Of a stretch of DNA of 56,088 bases, positions 31,646 to 43,304 are shown in pieces. A program made the position numbers and the translations under genes. Under the pieces are notes generated by a model. It was not told the DNA's origin. It saw only the letters and a list, made by a program, of their open reading frames with translations, and did no database searches. This DNA comes from an uncultured Candidatus Poseidoniales archaeon (GTDB taxonomy: Archaea > Thermoplasmatota > Poseidoniia > Poseidoniales > Poseidoniaceae): positions 1-56,088 of the forward strand of contig CAJJCP010000010.1 of the NCBI GenBank assembly GCA_905182715.1, in the 5' to 3' direction. Position 1 is the stretch's first letter, and each line of letters starts with the position of its first letter.

Positions 31646-31772
31646 GTTCAATGTTCGGTGGCCAAAGCCCTTGAGCCTTGCCCCAAGAGTCACATCTCTT
31701 TTTCTCCATCCCTACGGGATGAGGATTTGTTGGCCGAAGTCTTTTGACCTACGAGGGGCCGTAGTGTATACT

Positions 31773-34700
31773 ATGGGGTCAGTGCGAGCCATGCCACTTC
31801 GTTGCTTTGCTGTAGTGACTTTGTTCCTCTTATCCACCCTTTTGCAGGGCTATACCTTACTTCCCGAAGAACCAGCCCTCGATTCGGATGCCTCAATGGA
31901 AGCATCAACGCCAATGGGCCAATCACATTTACTTTCGATTGGTTCATTCCCGGATGGAGCAAATACAAACACCCGTCTCGGTGTCCTTGACGGTGCAGGC
32001 AATTCAATCCCTTGACCTGAATATCGAATCTGCTCGTCTCCCGTCCTCAACCGGATACTCACTCACCGAGGCACTTGATTTTTCGAGAAATACAGTGTAT
32101 GATGGCGTAGATGTCAACGGTTCATCACTTACCATTTTACCACAAGGTTGGGATTGGGATTTTGAAAGCAGTACGCACGGCTGGACACTCGGTTCTCCTT
32201 CTTGGCTCTGGGGCTTTGACACTGGTCTTGGTCAAACTGGTGGAGTGAGCAGTGGCGTCAAAGCCCTCTACACCTACAACGGGAACTATCCAAATTCGAT
32301 GAGTTCCACCATTTGGGCCACGTCCCCCGTGATGGACTGCTCCTCATGCTCCGGTGATTGGGAACTTGAGTTTCATGAAGCGACTTCGGTGTTGAAAGCT
32401 CAACGTCTACGACCATGCCTATGTGGCTGTCAAGGGCACCAATGGACAATTGGGCGACCGTCTATTCCATTCCAGGCTATCGGTCAATGACGGTTCGAGT
32501 GTTTCTCAACAAACCATATCGCATCTACGAACTATGTCAGCCAAGAACCCGTCGTTCCAGGTTCGCTTCGGAATTGGAACGACCGATGGTTCAGTTACAT
32601 ATACGGGTTGGAACGTTGATGACGTTTCTGTTATGCCAAGTGGCTCCGGTGTCTCTTCTGGTGAAGGGAATTGGACATCAGCACCTTTCAGTCCTGCTAC
32701 ACTTGGCCAAGGTGAAATGAGAACGTTTGGTTATCTTCATCTCGATGCAGAAGTCCCATCCGGTGAGGTTCTTGAATGGCGGCTACTCGATGCTTCGACG
32801 AGTCAACCAGTTCCTGGTTTCGAACACTCAATCTCCAAATCAGTCGACTTAGGACTGATTGATTGGGAGTCCTATCCGAGTGTTCGTCTCAGTATTCACA
32901 TGAAGAGCCAGTCCGGAGGAGTTCCTGTCGTTCATGGTATGCACTTCGAAGGCAAAGTCATCGAAGAATTTGGAGAAGACCCAACAGGAATGGGTTGGCA
33001 ATTACAAAATGTTGGATGGTCAAATGGGCAAGTTTCCGGTTCCGGAACATTGCTAACCACCCCCTTTAATCTGCGTTCAGGATTTGCCGGTTTCAACTCG
33101 AATTGTTCACTCACTGGGAATGGTGTGATGGAATATTCGCTCGATCAAGGAACGACATGGATGACTCTCAATGATGGGACTCAATGGCTTAATTCTCCCC
33201 ACTTTACTGTTCAATTCCGAGCCAAATCAACTGGCGGAAGTTGGACACTCGATACATTCGAAGTGGAAATGATTCGAACCAGTGTGGCAGATGGACTCCG
33301 TATCGATGTTGGCATGGACGGTGTCAGTGATTGGTCACTCGAAGGAGATGGCATTGGACGGCTGGGGATTCAAGACCAATTGAAAGACGGTTCAATGTGG
33401 CAATCACGCGCTTCGACACCTTCGAGTGCTGCAGTGTTTTCTCTTCTTCTTCCAGCAGCGGGGGTGGATGCGTTTGAATTCGGAGTTGCTTCACCTCTTC
33501 AACAAATGATCTCACCTTTTGTTACCATGTCAATTAATGGTCAAGATTTCATGTCGTCTTCACTGTCAAATCTTCAAGACCTCCAGGTGATTCCGCTTTC
33601 TTCAAGCGAACTTTTATCGATGAACAATGCCTCTCTCAAGCATCTGCTTCAGAGGGTGTTGAAGGTCTTCCCATGGTTGAAGTGACGCTTCAAATTGGTT
33701 CATCTTCCACTTCGGCAGAAGTATTACTTGGTGGAATCTTTGCACCTTATGATGCTTCGTTTGGCTTGCAATTCACTTCAACTGATGCAGTGGTTATTGC
33801 TCTCAATGCAGCTTTGCAATCCGTAACACCGGTGGGTGGGACAAAGGAAGTTACTCTTCCAATCCGTATGACTTCCTCTGGTGCGGTTCGAATGACCGTT
33901 GTTCAGCAAACAACACAAAGTTCGATTGAACCCGTTTCAATCGTGGTCTCCAATGTGACCGATACATTCACTCCTTCTACAGATTGGATTGAAGTCACCA
34001 GTACTTTTGATTTCTCAAATTTGGGCGTCACTGATGCCGAAGCATATGTCAAATCAAACAGTTGGTCTGTTGAACTCCACCTTCAAGGCCAAACTACTGA
34101 ATCTCATACTCGCTGCCAAATGCTTTCACTCCCTCTCTTTGGTTCCGCTGTCAACGGTTGTCTCAATCAAGCCACTCCAATGATTTGGATGAAGAGTGGA
34201 GCAAATGGTGAAATACGAATGCTTGGAAGTGGTCCTTTCTTACAAGTTGATCACCGATTCAAATTTACTGAACAATGGGATGATGAAGAATCTCTTTCTG
34301 TTTCTGTCAATCTCATCGCTCCATCAGGTCCAATGCTTCCGATAAGTATGAACTTCGGGCTCGGAACCTCCCATGGCGTTGAAAATGATGTGGCGGTTAA
34401 GAATTGGGGCATCGTCAATCAAAACCTCGTTCAGTCAATGCTTTCAGCCCCTTATCTTCAACCCGGAGATGCGGTCCAAGTCGAAGTTGAACTTGGATTT
34501 GAAAATGTACCTTTCAGTTCATCACCTCGTTCGGGTTCAACTTTAGTTCGATTCTTGGTTGATGGAACTGAAGTACAGTCTTCTTCGATCATTACCAATG
34601 GCATCGTATCCTTCCCTTGGACCGTTCCAGTCAATAAAGAGAGTATCACATTGAGTCTCGATGTTTCGCCGTTAAACGGTCAAAGTATCGTCTATGATGT

Positions 34701-36852
34701 TCCGAGCAGTGTGGTCTTTGGATTTGATACAGTATCTCCAGAATTACTCGAGACAAGTGTTTCTGAATTCGACCATGTTGATGCCAAGCCAATGACGAGC
34801 ATCGACTTCATTGTCGCCGACAGACCAGTCTTGCCTTCACATGCTAAAGTACATCTCTGGCGTTCCTGGATGGATGATAGTAATCTCGATGGAACCATGC
34901 AATCGACCGAAGTTCAGGTCCACGAGTTACAACTTCCGGATGATTTGAGTTCAATCCAAGGTACATATTCCTTGGAATTGGACACTTCAAGTGCTTACAG
35001 TGATTCCTTTTTCAGTGGTTGGTTGGAAATTGCTGACCCCGCTGGGAATCTGATGGGATCTGCAGGTACCTTTGAGGAACCATTGTTTAACGTTCAAATC
35101 AATAACGACGGCTCACCTCAACTTGGCTCGGCACCTGCAAGTTGGAACATTGGAGACTCAATATGGATTCATCCAGGAGAATCAAATCTGTTGCATCTTC
35201 CACTGTGGGACTTGAATGGTATCTCGGACATCTCTTCGATTCAATTGAACTTAGCTGGCAATCAAAATGAACCTGTTCTCATTGAATGGGATGCTGCAAC
35301 TGAACAGTGTACGAGCTCCAACATATACATCGATATTGAATCGTGTATGTTCATTCCATCTCAGAGTAATCAGTTATTCCCTTCCGAAGGTACACTCGAA
35401 GTGAACTTTTCTATAGAATGGGGCTTTGACCCAGATATTAGCCTCACTCGAATTCCAACAGTCTTCGTGCAAGATTTCCTCGGCCAATCAAATACACTTG
35501 CAGTCCCTGAACTCGGTTGGAAGTTTTCAGGCGAATTGATGGTCGACCCGCAAACTCTTTCTTATTCCATTCAAGGAAATGTTGTCGATACTCTCGGAAC
35601 CTGGGTTCAGCCACGTGAAGAGATTGAGGTGGCAGGTGAACTCATCTGGTACCGTTCCTCACGTTCTGTCATTCAACCTCTTGACTTAGAAATCTCACTT
35701 GGTAATAATGAAGCACAAGCCGAATCACTGAATGGTACTTTCTTTGGGACAGTAACTGCACCCTTAGCATCGGGTTCCTATGGAATCTACAGTTCGTTAG
35801 GTAACCCTCCAAACGGAGCGATTGACCGCACACCGACTGCACCTGCTGCCTGGTTCATTGTAGATGACCAAGTACCCGGAATTGTAGGTGTGGCTTCCCC
35901 TCTTGATTCGATTGTCCTTGCTGAATCAACCTGGTCTACGCTTCACCTTGAAGTACTCATTCTTGAAGATGATCGATTGAATGAGGAGACATTACTTCTC
36001 CATTGGGCAGTCCACCCCGAGGGTGTTGGCCTTTCAAGTCAATACGTAATCAATGGCAGTCAACCTCTCTCCGTGATTGGAGGTCGTGCCTTTGGTGATG
36101 ACATTCCATGTGCAGCGGTTTTAGATTTAGATGAGTTGTTGACCCCTTCCATGCGTAATGACGCCCTTGAACTGCGAATTTGGGTTACCGGACAGGACAT
36201 GGCAGGGCATGAAATAAATCCAGTGTTCAACGATATTGATGCCCCACTCTCCGTTTGGGTTCTGGAACAACGTATTGCGGAATATTCCTTCAGTACACCT
36301 GAAATGAAGCCAAGTGACAATATTGCAGCCGGTGACATCATTGCTCTTGGCGTTTCAATTACGAACTCTGGTCTCGCAGATGGCGATGCGCAAATCTTTG
36401 TCGAATTAGTGGAAAGTAACGGAGCACGTACTCGAATTGATGCACGAGGCATCCAAATTGAAGCCGGTGGCACCTACATCTATTCGAAAGATTGGATTCC
36501 TGATAGAGCAGGAACCATGTGGATTGAGTATCAAATCATTAACGGGCCTCTTGCCCAATCTGAAACTGTTTATGTCGATGAACAACGTTCTGAAGGTCTC
36601 TTTTCCGGAATTACCTCAGTCAATCCCGTACTTTTGGTTGTTATCTTCTTGTTGACGGTTTCTTTAGTCGGTTTACTCATCTTTGGATTGCAATCACCAC
36701 AAGCCAATCAACGGGGTTCAAATCCAGCGTATTCGTCAAAGGCATTGCCATCGATTCCAGCAACACCCGCAAAGCAATCTCCTCAACCGGTAACGGGGCC
36801 TTATGGTGCGCCAGAGCAAGTCGCTTCACCAGGTGAAAACCCCTACAAGTGA
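31773..36852 (+). CDS. Giant surface protein with C-terminal membrane anchor and Pro-rich cytoplasmic tail (several frameshifts)
   Basis: The protein is about 1,690 residues. A signal peptide (PLRCFAVVTLFLLSTLLQGY) begins at ATG 31773 or 31791. The ectodomain is beta-rich, with a MAM/jelly-roll-like stretch near 32140-32650 (FESSTHGWTLGSPSWLWGF, later GWNVDDVSVMPSGSG) and repeated Ig-like segments. A CARDB-like domain (DIIALGVSITNSGLADGDAQ) precedes one membrane helix (NPVLLVVIFLLTVSLVGLLI) and a Pro/Gly-rich cytoplasmic tail ending GENPYK. Frame changes occur around 31890, 31955, 32395 and 33630; each side continues in a clearly coding frame. The long intact part is 33673-36852. The type resembles the other surface protein at 52816-56088. 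Ligand unknown. Confidence 0.7.
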
Positions 36853-36900
36853 GTATTTCGTTATCCGAAGGCTTTGAAGCGGTGATGCTAACCGCAGCAT

Positions 36901-37204
36901 GGAGGGAGTAGGAGGGCCGCTGACAGAGTTCGACTCTGAGGAAAGTCCCCTCTCCATAGTGCATACGGCTTACACAAGTAAGAGAACAGAAATGGTCAGG
37001 TCAATGCTGCAGAAACGAACGATACAAGGTGTGTACAATGACGTTGAAAAACAGAGATTGCCTTGTGGTCGATGAGACGAGCAACCCCGTAGGAGCAAGT
37101 CCAAACAGCCCTGTTGACGCGGCACGTCGAGGGGCAGGTAGGATGCTAAGTTGAATGCGGTCACCGAAAGGTAACAGAAAGGGGCTTACTCCCTACTCCC
37201 TCCA
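36901..37204 (+). ncRNA. rnpB: RNase P RNA
   Basis: The catalytic RNA of RNase P matures the 5' ends of tRNAs. The 12-base P1 helix GGAGGGAGTAGG (36901-36912) pairs with CCTACTCCCTCC (37192-37203). The universal CR-I core GAGGAAAGTCC lies at about 36939-36949, and the 3' core ACAGAAAGGGGCTTA lies at about 37174-37188. An internal ACAGAA (36986 area) and GAGACGAGCAA (CR-II/III region) also fit. The size of ~304 bases is normal for archaeal type A RNase P RNA. Confidence 0.93.
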
Positions 37205-37246
37205 CTTTTCGAATCTAATCATCAAGGAGTACCGCTTCGAGTGGCT

Positions 37247-40081
37247 TCATCGAGAGGGTGACGCTAGCGCAATTCCATCGCCATAATCCGCCCATGACTC
37301 ATCACCTCTGATCTTTGCACGTATGGTATGTTCTGCTGTAATAATCGCAGGAAGTAAGAATGCACTCGTGATGAAAGCACAGAAGATCAAGAGACACATA
37401 ATCATAAAGAAATTCTCCAGACCAGGGAAGGCAGCAATAAATCCTGCAGCAATGCCACAGACGGTGGTAGCCGTGGTTTCGAAAATAGTCTGACCTGTTT
37501 CTTCGATTGCATTTGCAATGCCGGTCGGCGTCTCACCTTCTTCCTGAATACGATGCATGACGTGGATCGAGTCATCCACACCAATTCCGAATACAATTGT
37601 TCCAATCATCGCAGTAAAGATGTTGACATTGACATCACCACTTTTCATCAACAATGGTTGCCATAAGATGACGACAGCTACAGGAATCATGGTATAGATT
37701 CCAAGCCGTGGCGAGCGGAATACAAAGGATAAGAGGACTGTTAAAACTAGTAAAGTGATGATGGTCGTCGAAGTTTGTGCATCGTGAATTCCGTCGTTAA
37801 TATCCAGCGATACTGGTAACCCTCCTGTCAATAAGGATGCACGAGTTTTATCGTCCACTGGAGGTTCGTTTTGTAACAGAAGATCAATTTCATCACGTAA
37901 TTCACCCGCTACATTGAGATTCATGTAAGGCTGAGTCACATAGACAATAGCTTTGGTTTGCTGCTCATTCAGTAACATCGAACGAACTTCATCAGAAAGC
38001 GTATCGAGCGCAGCATTGACCATATCCTTTCTCAAACCTTGACGCCCCTCTGGACCCGTCAATTCCAGACTGAGCCAGACATTACATTCGATGGGATCGT
38101 TACTCTCCCAGCATGGCTCATGGAGTAAATCCCAAAGACTTCCTTCATACAAATTCACGCCATCGGCAAGCGAAATTGATACGGGTATCGCTTTCAAAAA
38201 GGTGACTGATACTTGTCGTATTGGTTTCATCGACGTTATCGATTTTGTACTCTAAAGCATCGATTGCGTCCAACACAGGGAGGTCTCGAATGGGAAGAGT
38301 ATTATTCTGTTCAGCTTCGCTTGTGCGTTCTTCAGCATCAAAAATGAAGAGTGAGGTTTGTCCACCACTAAACTCTCTTGAATATTGGGCGAGCGTATTC
38401 AATGAAGCAATGCCATCGGGTGCTTCGGAAGAACCGGTAATCGGTTCATTCATTTCATCTAAATTGAGAACACCCCAACTGGTCACGACCATTGCACCGA
38501 CAAGTATGAACGCAAATCCTCGAACTGGCCAAGTGCCGATGTTCTTCCAAAGTCGAAGGGTTCGTACCGTTTGTTGAAACGGAGCATCCAAGCCAAGGTC
38601 GGCACCAGAATAATACTGAATACAAGTGTCGAGAGAATACCAATGCAAAGAGTTACTCCAACCGAACGTATTGGCGCTATCGTGACAATTTGAGGAGCAA
38701 TCAACACAGAAAATCCAACGATGGTTGTCAATGCTGAAAGGAATACAGCAACACCTGTCGAGCGTGTCATTTCAAGGACACATTCACGATAAAAATCTGG
38801 GTCCCACAACTCCGGTACTTCTTCAGGAGCCTTTCCTTGGCGTCGTCGACGTTCATTTTCATCGTGAGCCTTATCGAGTTCTTTTCGCCGAACTTCTTCA
38901 ATTCGGTTGACCATGTGTAAGGCATAGTCAACACCTAACCCTATGAGAATGGGGAACGTCGCTACAATCATCGGTGTCAAGGTAATGTCCATAAGAACCG
39001 ATGAACCAAACGTTACTGCAAGTGCCATCACAATCGGTGTGCCAGTAATCACTACAACCTTGAGTGAGCGATGGAGTAAGGTGATTATGAGGATTGTAAA
39101 GAGAACTGAGTAAGGAAGGATTTTGAGCAAATCCTCGTAGATCGCATCTGAGATGTCTTCAAGCACTTTCGTCAACCCTGTAACGGTCATTTCAGTATTT
39201 TGCAGGTCACTCGGACGGTCATCAATCACATCTTGAAAATGTTTGTGCAGATCGCTGAAATCTACGAAATCGGCTTCGGTTGGGTCATGATGCATCCCGA
39301 TTACAATAGCCGCAGTATCCCATATCCCGTCACCATCGATGTCATTGGTTTTGTTTCCATCACCATCGCTGTCGACATTGAGGTCCATATCATTGGTATC
39401 TTTGAACAGAGCATCGAATCCTCCTTCCGACTCCTCAATTATACGGTCAATTGTCTCCTGATTTGGAATCGCATATGCACCTCCACCTGGAATAAGTTCA
39501 CAATCAAAATCGAGAGGAATTCGCGTGTTGATACCATTTGCACACATGGAATTGTTAAATCGGCCGTCTGCAGAATTAATTTCCTTGATGACTTGGGCAG
39601 GTGATATAATCCAGAGAACTCCATCATCACGCCCTTGGTCATCTTTGCTGTAATCGATTCCTCGACCTGTATCGCCGGCTCCATTTATATTTTCATCATC
39701 ACCTTCGACCCAACTCATTTCGCGTAGATAAGCCTCATCGGTAATATTCACCGTACTCGTTGTATCGAAGGCATTGGGCGTTTGAACATAGATGATGGCA
39801 ATGTCCGTCGACCATTCCGTTCGGACTTCTTTCAATAATTCAGTTGAAGGGGCCCCGTCAGGAAGGAATATTTCGACATCGTCATCAATTTGTTCTTGAA
39901 ACGTAAGTCCCTGTTGCGCAAAAAAGGCTGCCACAATGACCAGTAGTATGACGACAGTAGCGGGAGAAGCAAGAATACTACTGTATGCACTGTCGACACG
40001 GCGCATGGTCGCCACACTCGCTTGATGGCGGTACAAGGAAAGTTTCTCGAGGAGATTATCGCCTCCACTTCCCTTCTCCAT
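37247..40081 (-). CDS. RND superfamily (MMPL-type) exporter with calcium-loop-like insert, two frameshifts
   Basis: The protein of about 945 residues has two halves with the coupling motifs PILIGLGVDYALHMVNR and FGIGVDDSIHVMHRI; the second has Asp where Tyr is usual. The first extracellular domain contains NVDSDGDGNKTNDIDGDGIW at about 39310-39385, which looks like a pair of calcium-binding D-x-D-x-D-G loops. The frame breaks around 38570 (one base missing) and 38205 (one base extra), restoring to DETNTTSISVTFLKAIPVSI. It is probably cotranscribed with the glycosyltransferase gene 72 bases upstream. Substrate unknown; a lipid or glycolipid would fit the neighbour. Confidence 0.85.
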
Positions 40082-40153
40082 GTTGATGCGATAGAGAGGC
40101 GGGTATTGAATGATACTCCATGAATCGGGAGTAGAGGTGCAAAAATAACTGTT

Positions 40154-41101
40154 TCAGTCAAGTCCGAATTCACGAACAAGTAAGTGGCGCAAAAAGCCAC
40201 GAGCACTTTGAAGAACCAAGCCAGTGGCCATAAGCGAGAGTCCTAACACACCAACCCAAATGGCAGAAAGTCCCGGGCCAACAAAACTGTCGATGTGACC
40301 GGTCACGCCTTGCGCAGTATTCATTCCCATTGCAGCACCTGTCGCTAAGAGTCCTGCCCCAGGGACGCCAAGCACAAGAAGGGGTTTCTTTTGTGAAAGA
40401 GAAAGCATGGCCCAAGTAAGTACGGTGAATCCATGAGATACTGCAGTGAAATTCGACCCTTTCGGAACATCATAGCGTATCATGGTCGGGACTTCAATAA
40501 TTTCGAGTTGTTTTTCACGTGCATCTTCGAGCATTTCCAAGGAAAGTTCCATTCCTTCAGAATCGAATCGGAGACGATCGAGGGCAGTACGGGAAAATGC
40601 TCTGAATCCTGATTGAGTATCTTTGATGCCAAGGTCGCTTGAAAGATTACTTGCAGCGGTGATCACCTTGATTCCGAGACGGCGGTATGCCGGCATATCG
40701 GTTCCGCCCCCTCCTTCAACAAATCGTGAACCAATGGCAAAGTCTGCTTTTCCAGAAAGAATAGGTTTCAAGAGTTTAGGGATGTCTTCTGAACGGTGCT
40801 GGCCATCACTGTCAAGGACAACCAGTGCATCGACATTGAGTTCCTTTGCCTTGATGAATAACGTCTTGAGCGCTCCACCATAGCCACGATTAACTCGGTG
40901 GCGAATGACGGTAGCTCCGCATGCTTCGGCGATACGAGCACTTGAATCTGAAGAACCATCATCGATGCAAATCACGGCATCAACGTGGCGTAAAGCCGTT
41001 GTAACAACGGTGCCAATGGTCTCTTCTTCATTGTACATAGGCATGCCAGCAACAATGAATTGTTTCACCGTATCGGCATGTTGTTCCATGATTCCACCCA
41101 T
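40154..41101 (-). CDS. Family 2 glycosyltransferase, dolichol-phosphate mannosyltransferase-like
   Basis: The ~315-residue product shows the DPM1-type GT-A domain: VAGMPMYNEEETIGTVV, VICIDDGSSDSSARIAEACG, VVLDSDGQHRSEDIPKLLKP (D-x-D metal site) and DTQSGFRAFSRTALDRL. Two C-terminal membrane segments follow (KKPLLVLGVPGAGLLATGAA and LSAIWVGVLGLSLMATGLVL). Such enzymes load a sugar onto polyprenyl phosphate for protein glycosylation or envelope glycans. The start used is ATG 41101; a GTG precedes it. An RND exporter lies immediately downstream. Confidence 0.9.
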   Translation of the reverse strand: MGGIMEQHADTVKQFIVAGMPMYNEEETIGTVVTTALRHVDAVICIDDGSSDSSARIAEACGATVIRHRVNRGYGGALKTLFIKAKELNVDALVVLDSDGQHRSEDIPKLLKPILSGKADFAIGSRFVEGGGGTDMPAYRRLGIKVITAASNLSSDLGIKDTQSGFRAFSRTALDRLRFDSEGMELSLEMLEDAREKQLEIIEVPTMIRYDVPKGSNFTAVSHGFTVLTWAMLSLSQKKPLLVLGVPGAGLLATGAAMGMNTAQGVTGHIDSFVGPGLSAIWVGVLGLSLMATGLVLQSARGFLRHLLVREFGLD

Positions 41102-41152
41102 CACTTCGCGGTTTCCGTTCTATTTAGTAATATAGTAAATCGAACATATTTT

Positions 41153-41200
41153 GTGGGCTTTGTAAGTTAAGGCCCACTCAAGGGTCGAAACCCAAGAGTG
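41153..41200. other. Two overlapping inverted repeats between a small gene and the glycosyltransferase
   Basis: GTGGGC at 41153-41158 pairs with GCCCAC at 41172-41177. A second, stronger hairpin uses CACTC (41175-41179)/GAGTG (41196-41200) and GGGT (41182-41185)/ACCC (41090 side: 41190-41193) around a CGAA tetraloop, with an AA/AA internal loop. The two share 41175-41177, so only one can form at a time. They lie downstream of the 84-residue gene's stop and upstream of the glycosyltransferase start on the minus strand. This could be a terminator or an attenuator. The arrangement is seen; the function is inferred. Confidence 0.4.
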
Positions 41201-41251
41201 AGCGGCATCGAATTCACATGGAATTCGTAGAAGCATCAAGAAAAGTAATCC

Positions 41252-41506
41252 TTAATCTTGAAGTTGTGAAACAGTTGTGACTGCACGTTCACCATTGAGT
41301 ACTTTCTCAAGGGCGTTTAGTGACATCACCAAGGGGACATAGGATTGTCCATCGCTTGTGACATAGGTCGAACAGTCAGAAAAGGCAGCAGTGTTGATCG
41401 AGATTTTTATTGCTCCACCAGCATTGCTTTTTCGGACATAACCAACCAGCAGGTTCGTTGTTTCATCTTGGGTTATAGGCATCGTATTTTCATTCTTTTT
41501 TGGCAT
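41252..41506 (-). CDS. Small hypothetical protein of 84 residues
   Basis: The product MPKKNENTMPITQDETTNLL... is short and soluble, with no membrane segment. Its core (VGYVRKSNAGGAIKISINTA and SDGQSYVPLVMSLNALEKVL) looks like a compact beta sheet with a closing helix. ATG 41521 would add five residues. No family is recognised. It stands alone between divergent SDR and same-strand glycosyltransferase genes, flanked by AT-rich DNA and the inverted repeats downstream, which suggests an independently expressed gene. Confidence 0.55.
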   Translation of the reverse strand: MPKKNENTMPITQDETTNLLVGYVRKSNAGGAIKISINTAAFSDCSTYVTSDGQSYVPLVMSLNALEKVLNGERAVTTVSQLQD

Positions 41507-41662
41507 GTTTTTCAACTCCATCGCTCGGATTGCTCCTTAGCGACAACCATTGAGTATTCCGTTAACGGTTATCAAAGGCATCATGACATTAACTCGACTT
41601 GTTGAGTCTTGTTATCATCAAGATTACCAAAGACTCATACATGGGTGTTTCTTGTTTCAACC

Positions 41663-42625
41663 ATGCGAGCATTGGTCACTGGTGGTGCTGGATTCATCGG
41701 GTCTCATTTGATTGACCGATTGGTTGCCCGTGGCGATACGGTCGTGGCATTGGATAATCTCTCCAGCGGTAAACTCGAATTTATTCAATCGCATCTCGAT
41801 GCTGGTACCGTCACACACGTCCAAGGAGATATCACGGATTTCGATGCAGTACTCGGGGCAATGAAGGACATCGATTGCGTCTTCCATCTTGCCGCAAACC
41901 CAGATATTCGCCTCGGCACCCGTATCACTGATACCGATTTGAAACAAGGTACTCTTGCGACCTACAACATTGTTGAAGCCATGCGTCGCTGCGAGGTAAA
42001 GAAAATTGCTTTTGCTTCATCATCTGTCGTATACGGGGAAGATGCTCCACTTCCAACACCTGAAAATCACGGACCGTGTATGCCCATCTCACTGTATGGT
42101 GCGAGTAAACAAGCTGGCGAGGGATTGATCAGTAGTTGGGTTGGGACCTTTGGATTGCAAGCATGGATTTTCAGGTTTGCAAATATCATCGGTACTCGAG
42201 GAACACATGGTGTCATTTTTGATTTCATTCACAAACTCAAGGCTGACCCTTCTCGTCTCGAAGTACTCGGGAATGGTTTGCAAGAAAAGTCATACATGGA
42301 AGTCGAAGATTGTGTCAATGGTATTCTGCATGTGATGCAACAGACAGACGAACCGCTTAATTTGTTCAACCTTGGTTCACATGACACTGCATCGGTACGT
42401 AGAATCGCTGAAATTGTCGTTGAAGAGACGGGATGCCATGATGCTGCAATCGAATATACTGGTGGAGACCGGGGTTGGGCAGGTGATATCCCAAGAGCAA
42501 TGCTGGGGATTGATAAGATGATGTCAACAGGCTATGATGTCCGGTTTAACAGCGAGGCTGCTATCCGTCACACGGCCAAAGCACTTATTCAAGAAATTGG
42601 AATCAATAAGGAGATGAACATATGA
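41663..42625 (+). CDS. NAD-dependent sugar epimerase/dehydratase (GalE-like extended SDR)
   Basis: The 320-residue product has the nucleotide-binding GGAGFIGSHLIDRLV at the start, DIDCVFHLAANPDIR, the SSSVVYG segment with catalytic Ser/Thr, and YGASKQAGEGLISS with the Y-x3-K pair. Typical reactions are C4 or C5 epimerisation of nucleotide sugars, feeding glycosylation. ATG 41663 begins directly at the Rossmann fold. Its stop overlaps the start of the thioredoxin-fold gene (ATGA), so the four genes up to 44505 are likely one operon. Confidence 0.9.
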   Translation: MRALVTGGAGFIGSHLIDRLVARGDTVVALDNLSSGKLEFIQSHLDAGTVTHVQGDITDFDAVLGAMKDIDCVFHLAANPDIRLGTRITDTDLKQGTLATYNIVEAMRRCEVKKIAFASSSVVYGEDAPLPTPENHGPCMPISLYGASKQAGEGLISSWVGTFGLQAWIFRFANIIGTRGTHGVIFDFIHKLKADPSRLEVLGNGLQEKSYMEVEDCVNGILHVMQQTDEPLNLFNLGSHDTASVRRIAEIVVEETGCHDAAIEYTGGDRGWAGDIPRAMLGIDKMMSTGYDVRFNSEAAIRHTAKALIQEIGINKEMNI

Positions 42626-43304
42626 AGTATACTTACGACGATGAAGCAGATGTACGGACAACCGCATTGATTCGAGTTATGGCGCTCTTTTTTGTTGGCA
42701 TCATGATTATTGCTGCTACAACCAGTCCGATTGCTACAGGTACCAAAGAAGGAGAGCGTGCCCCTGCGCTTGAAGGTAAATTTTACAACGGCAGTGGCTG
42801 GTCTGATTTCAATTTAGAATCCTATTGGGATGCTGGATGGCAAGAAGGTGACATCAGTGGTCAATGGGTCGTTATTGAATTCATGGATACCGACTGTCCT
42901 TACTGCGTACAATCTGCTGAAGACATGGGAATCAACGCTAACGACTTCAGTGGCAATAACCCTCAATGGGACGGAGCGATTGTCAACTTTATTGCCAGCG
43001 CGACTGAACTTGACATTGGTGGCCATGATTCGAGCCGAATGAAATAGTTGCCTTCCGTGACAAAATTGCAAACTCTGGTGAAGATTGTGCAAGTTCGGAT
43101 TGCGGTTCAAGACCTGGTGCTGCTCACACTTTCCCGTATGTCGATGACCTCGACCAAGATAACATGAAGAAATGGAAAGTCAGTGGAACTCCAAGCTATT
43201 ACCTTATCCAACCCGATGGTATCATCGCATGGAGTTCTGCAGCAAATCAAGGTGAAGAATTACGAGATGCCATCATCACACTCGTCCCACGGGAGAGTGC
43301 TTGA
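42622..43304 (+). CDS. Membrane-anchored thioredoxin-fold protein, one frameshift
   Basis: The ~227-residue product has an N-terminal membrane helix (IRVMALFFVGIMIIAATTSP), then an extracellular thioredoxin-like domain with the active-site motif CPYC in IEFMDTDCPYCVQSAEDM, and the cis-Pro strand VSGTPSYYLIQPDG. The frame breaks at about 43040 with one base missing; it continues as NEIVAFRDKIANSGEDCAS and runs to the stop at 43304, immediately before the VKOR ATG. It is the likely disulfide donor to secreted proteins, reoxidised by VKOR. Confidence 0.83.

Noticed and set aside
36677-37164. Minus-strand open frames over the surface-protein end and RNase P RNA
   Set aside because: They lie antisense to the surface-protein tail and to a structured RNA with clear core motifs.
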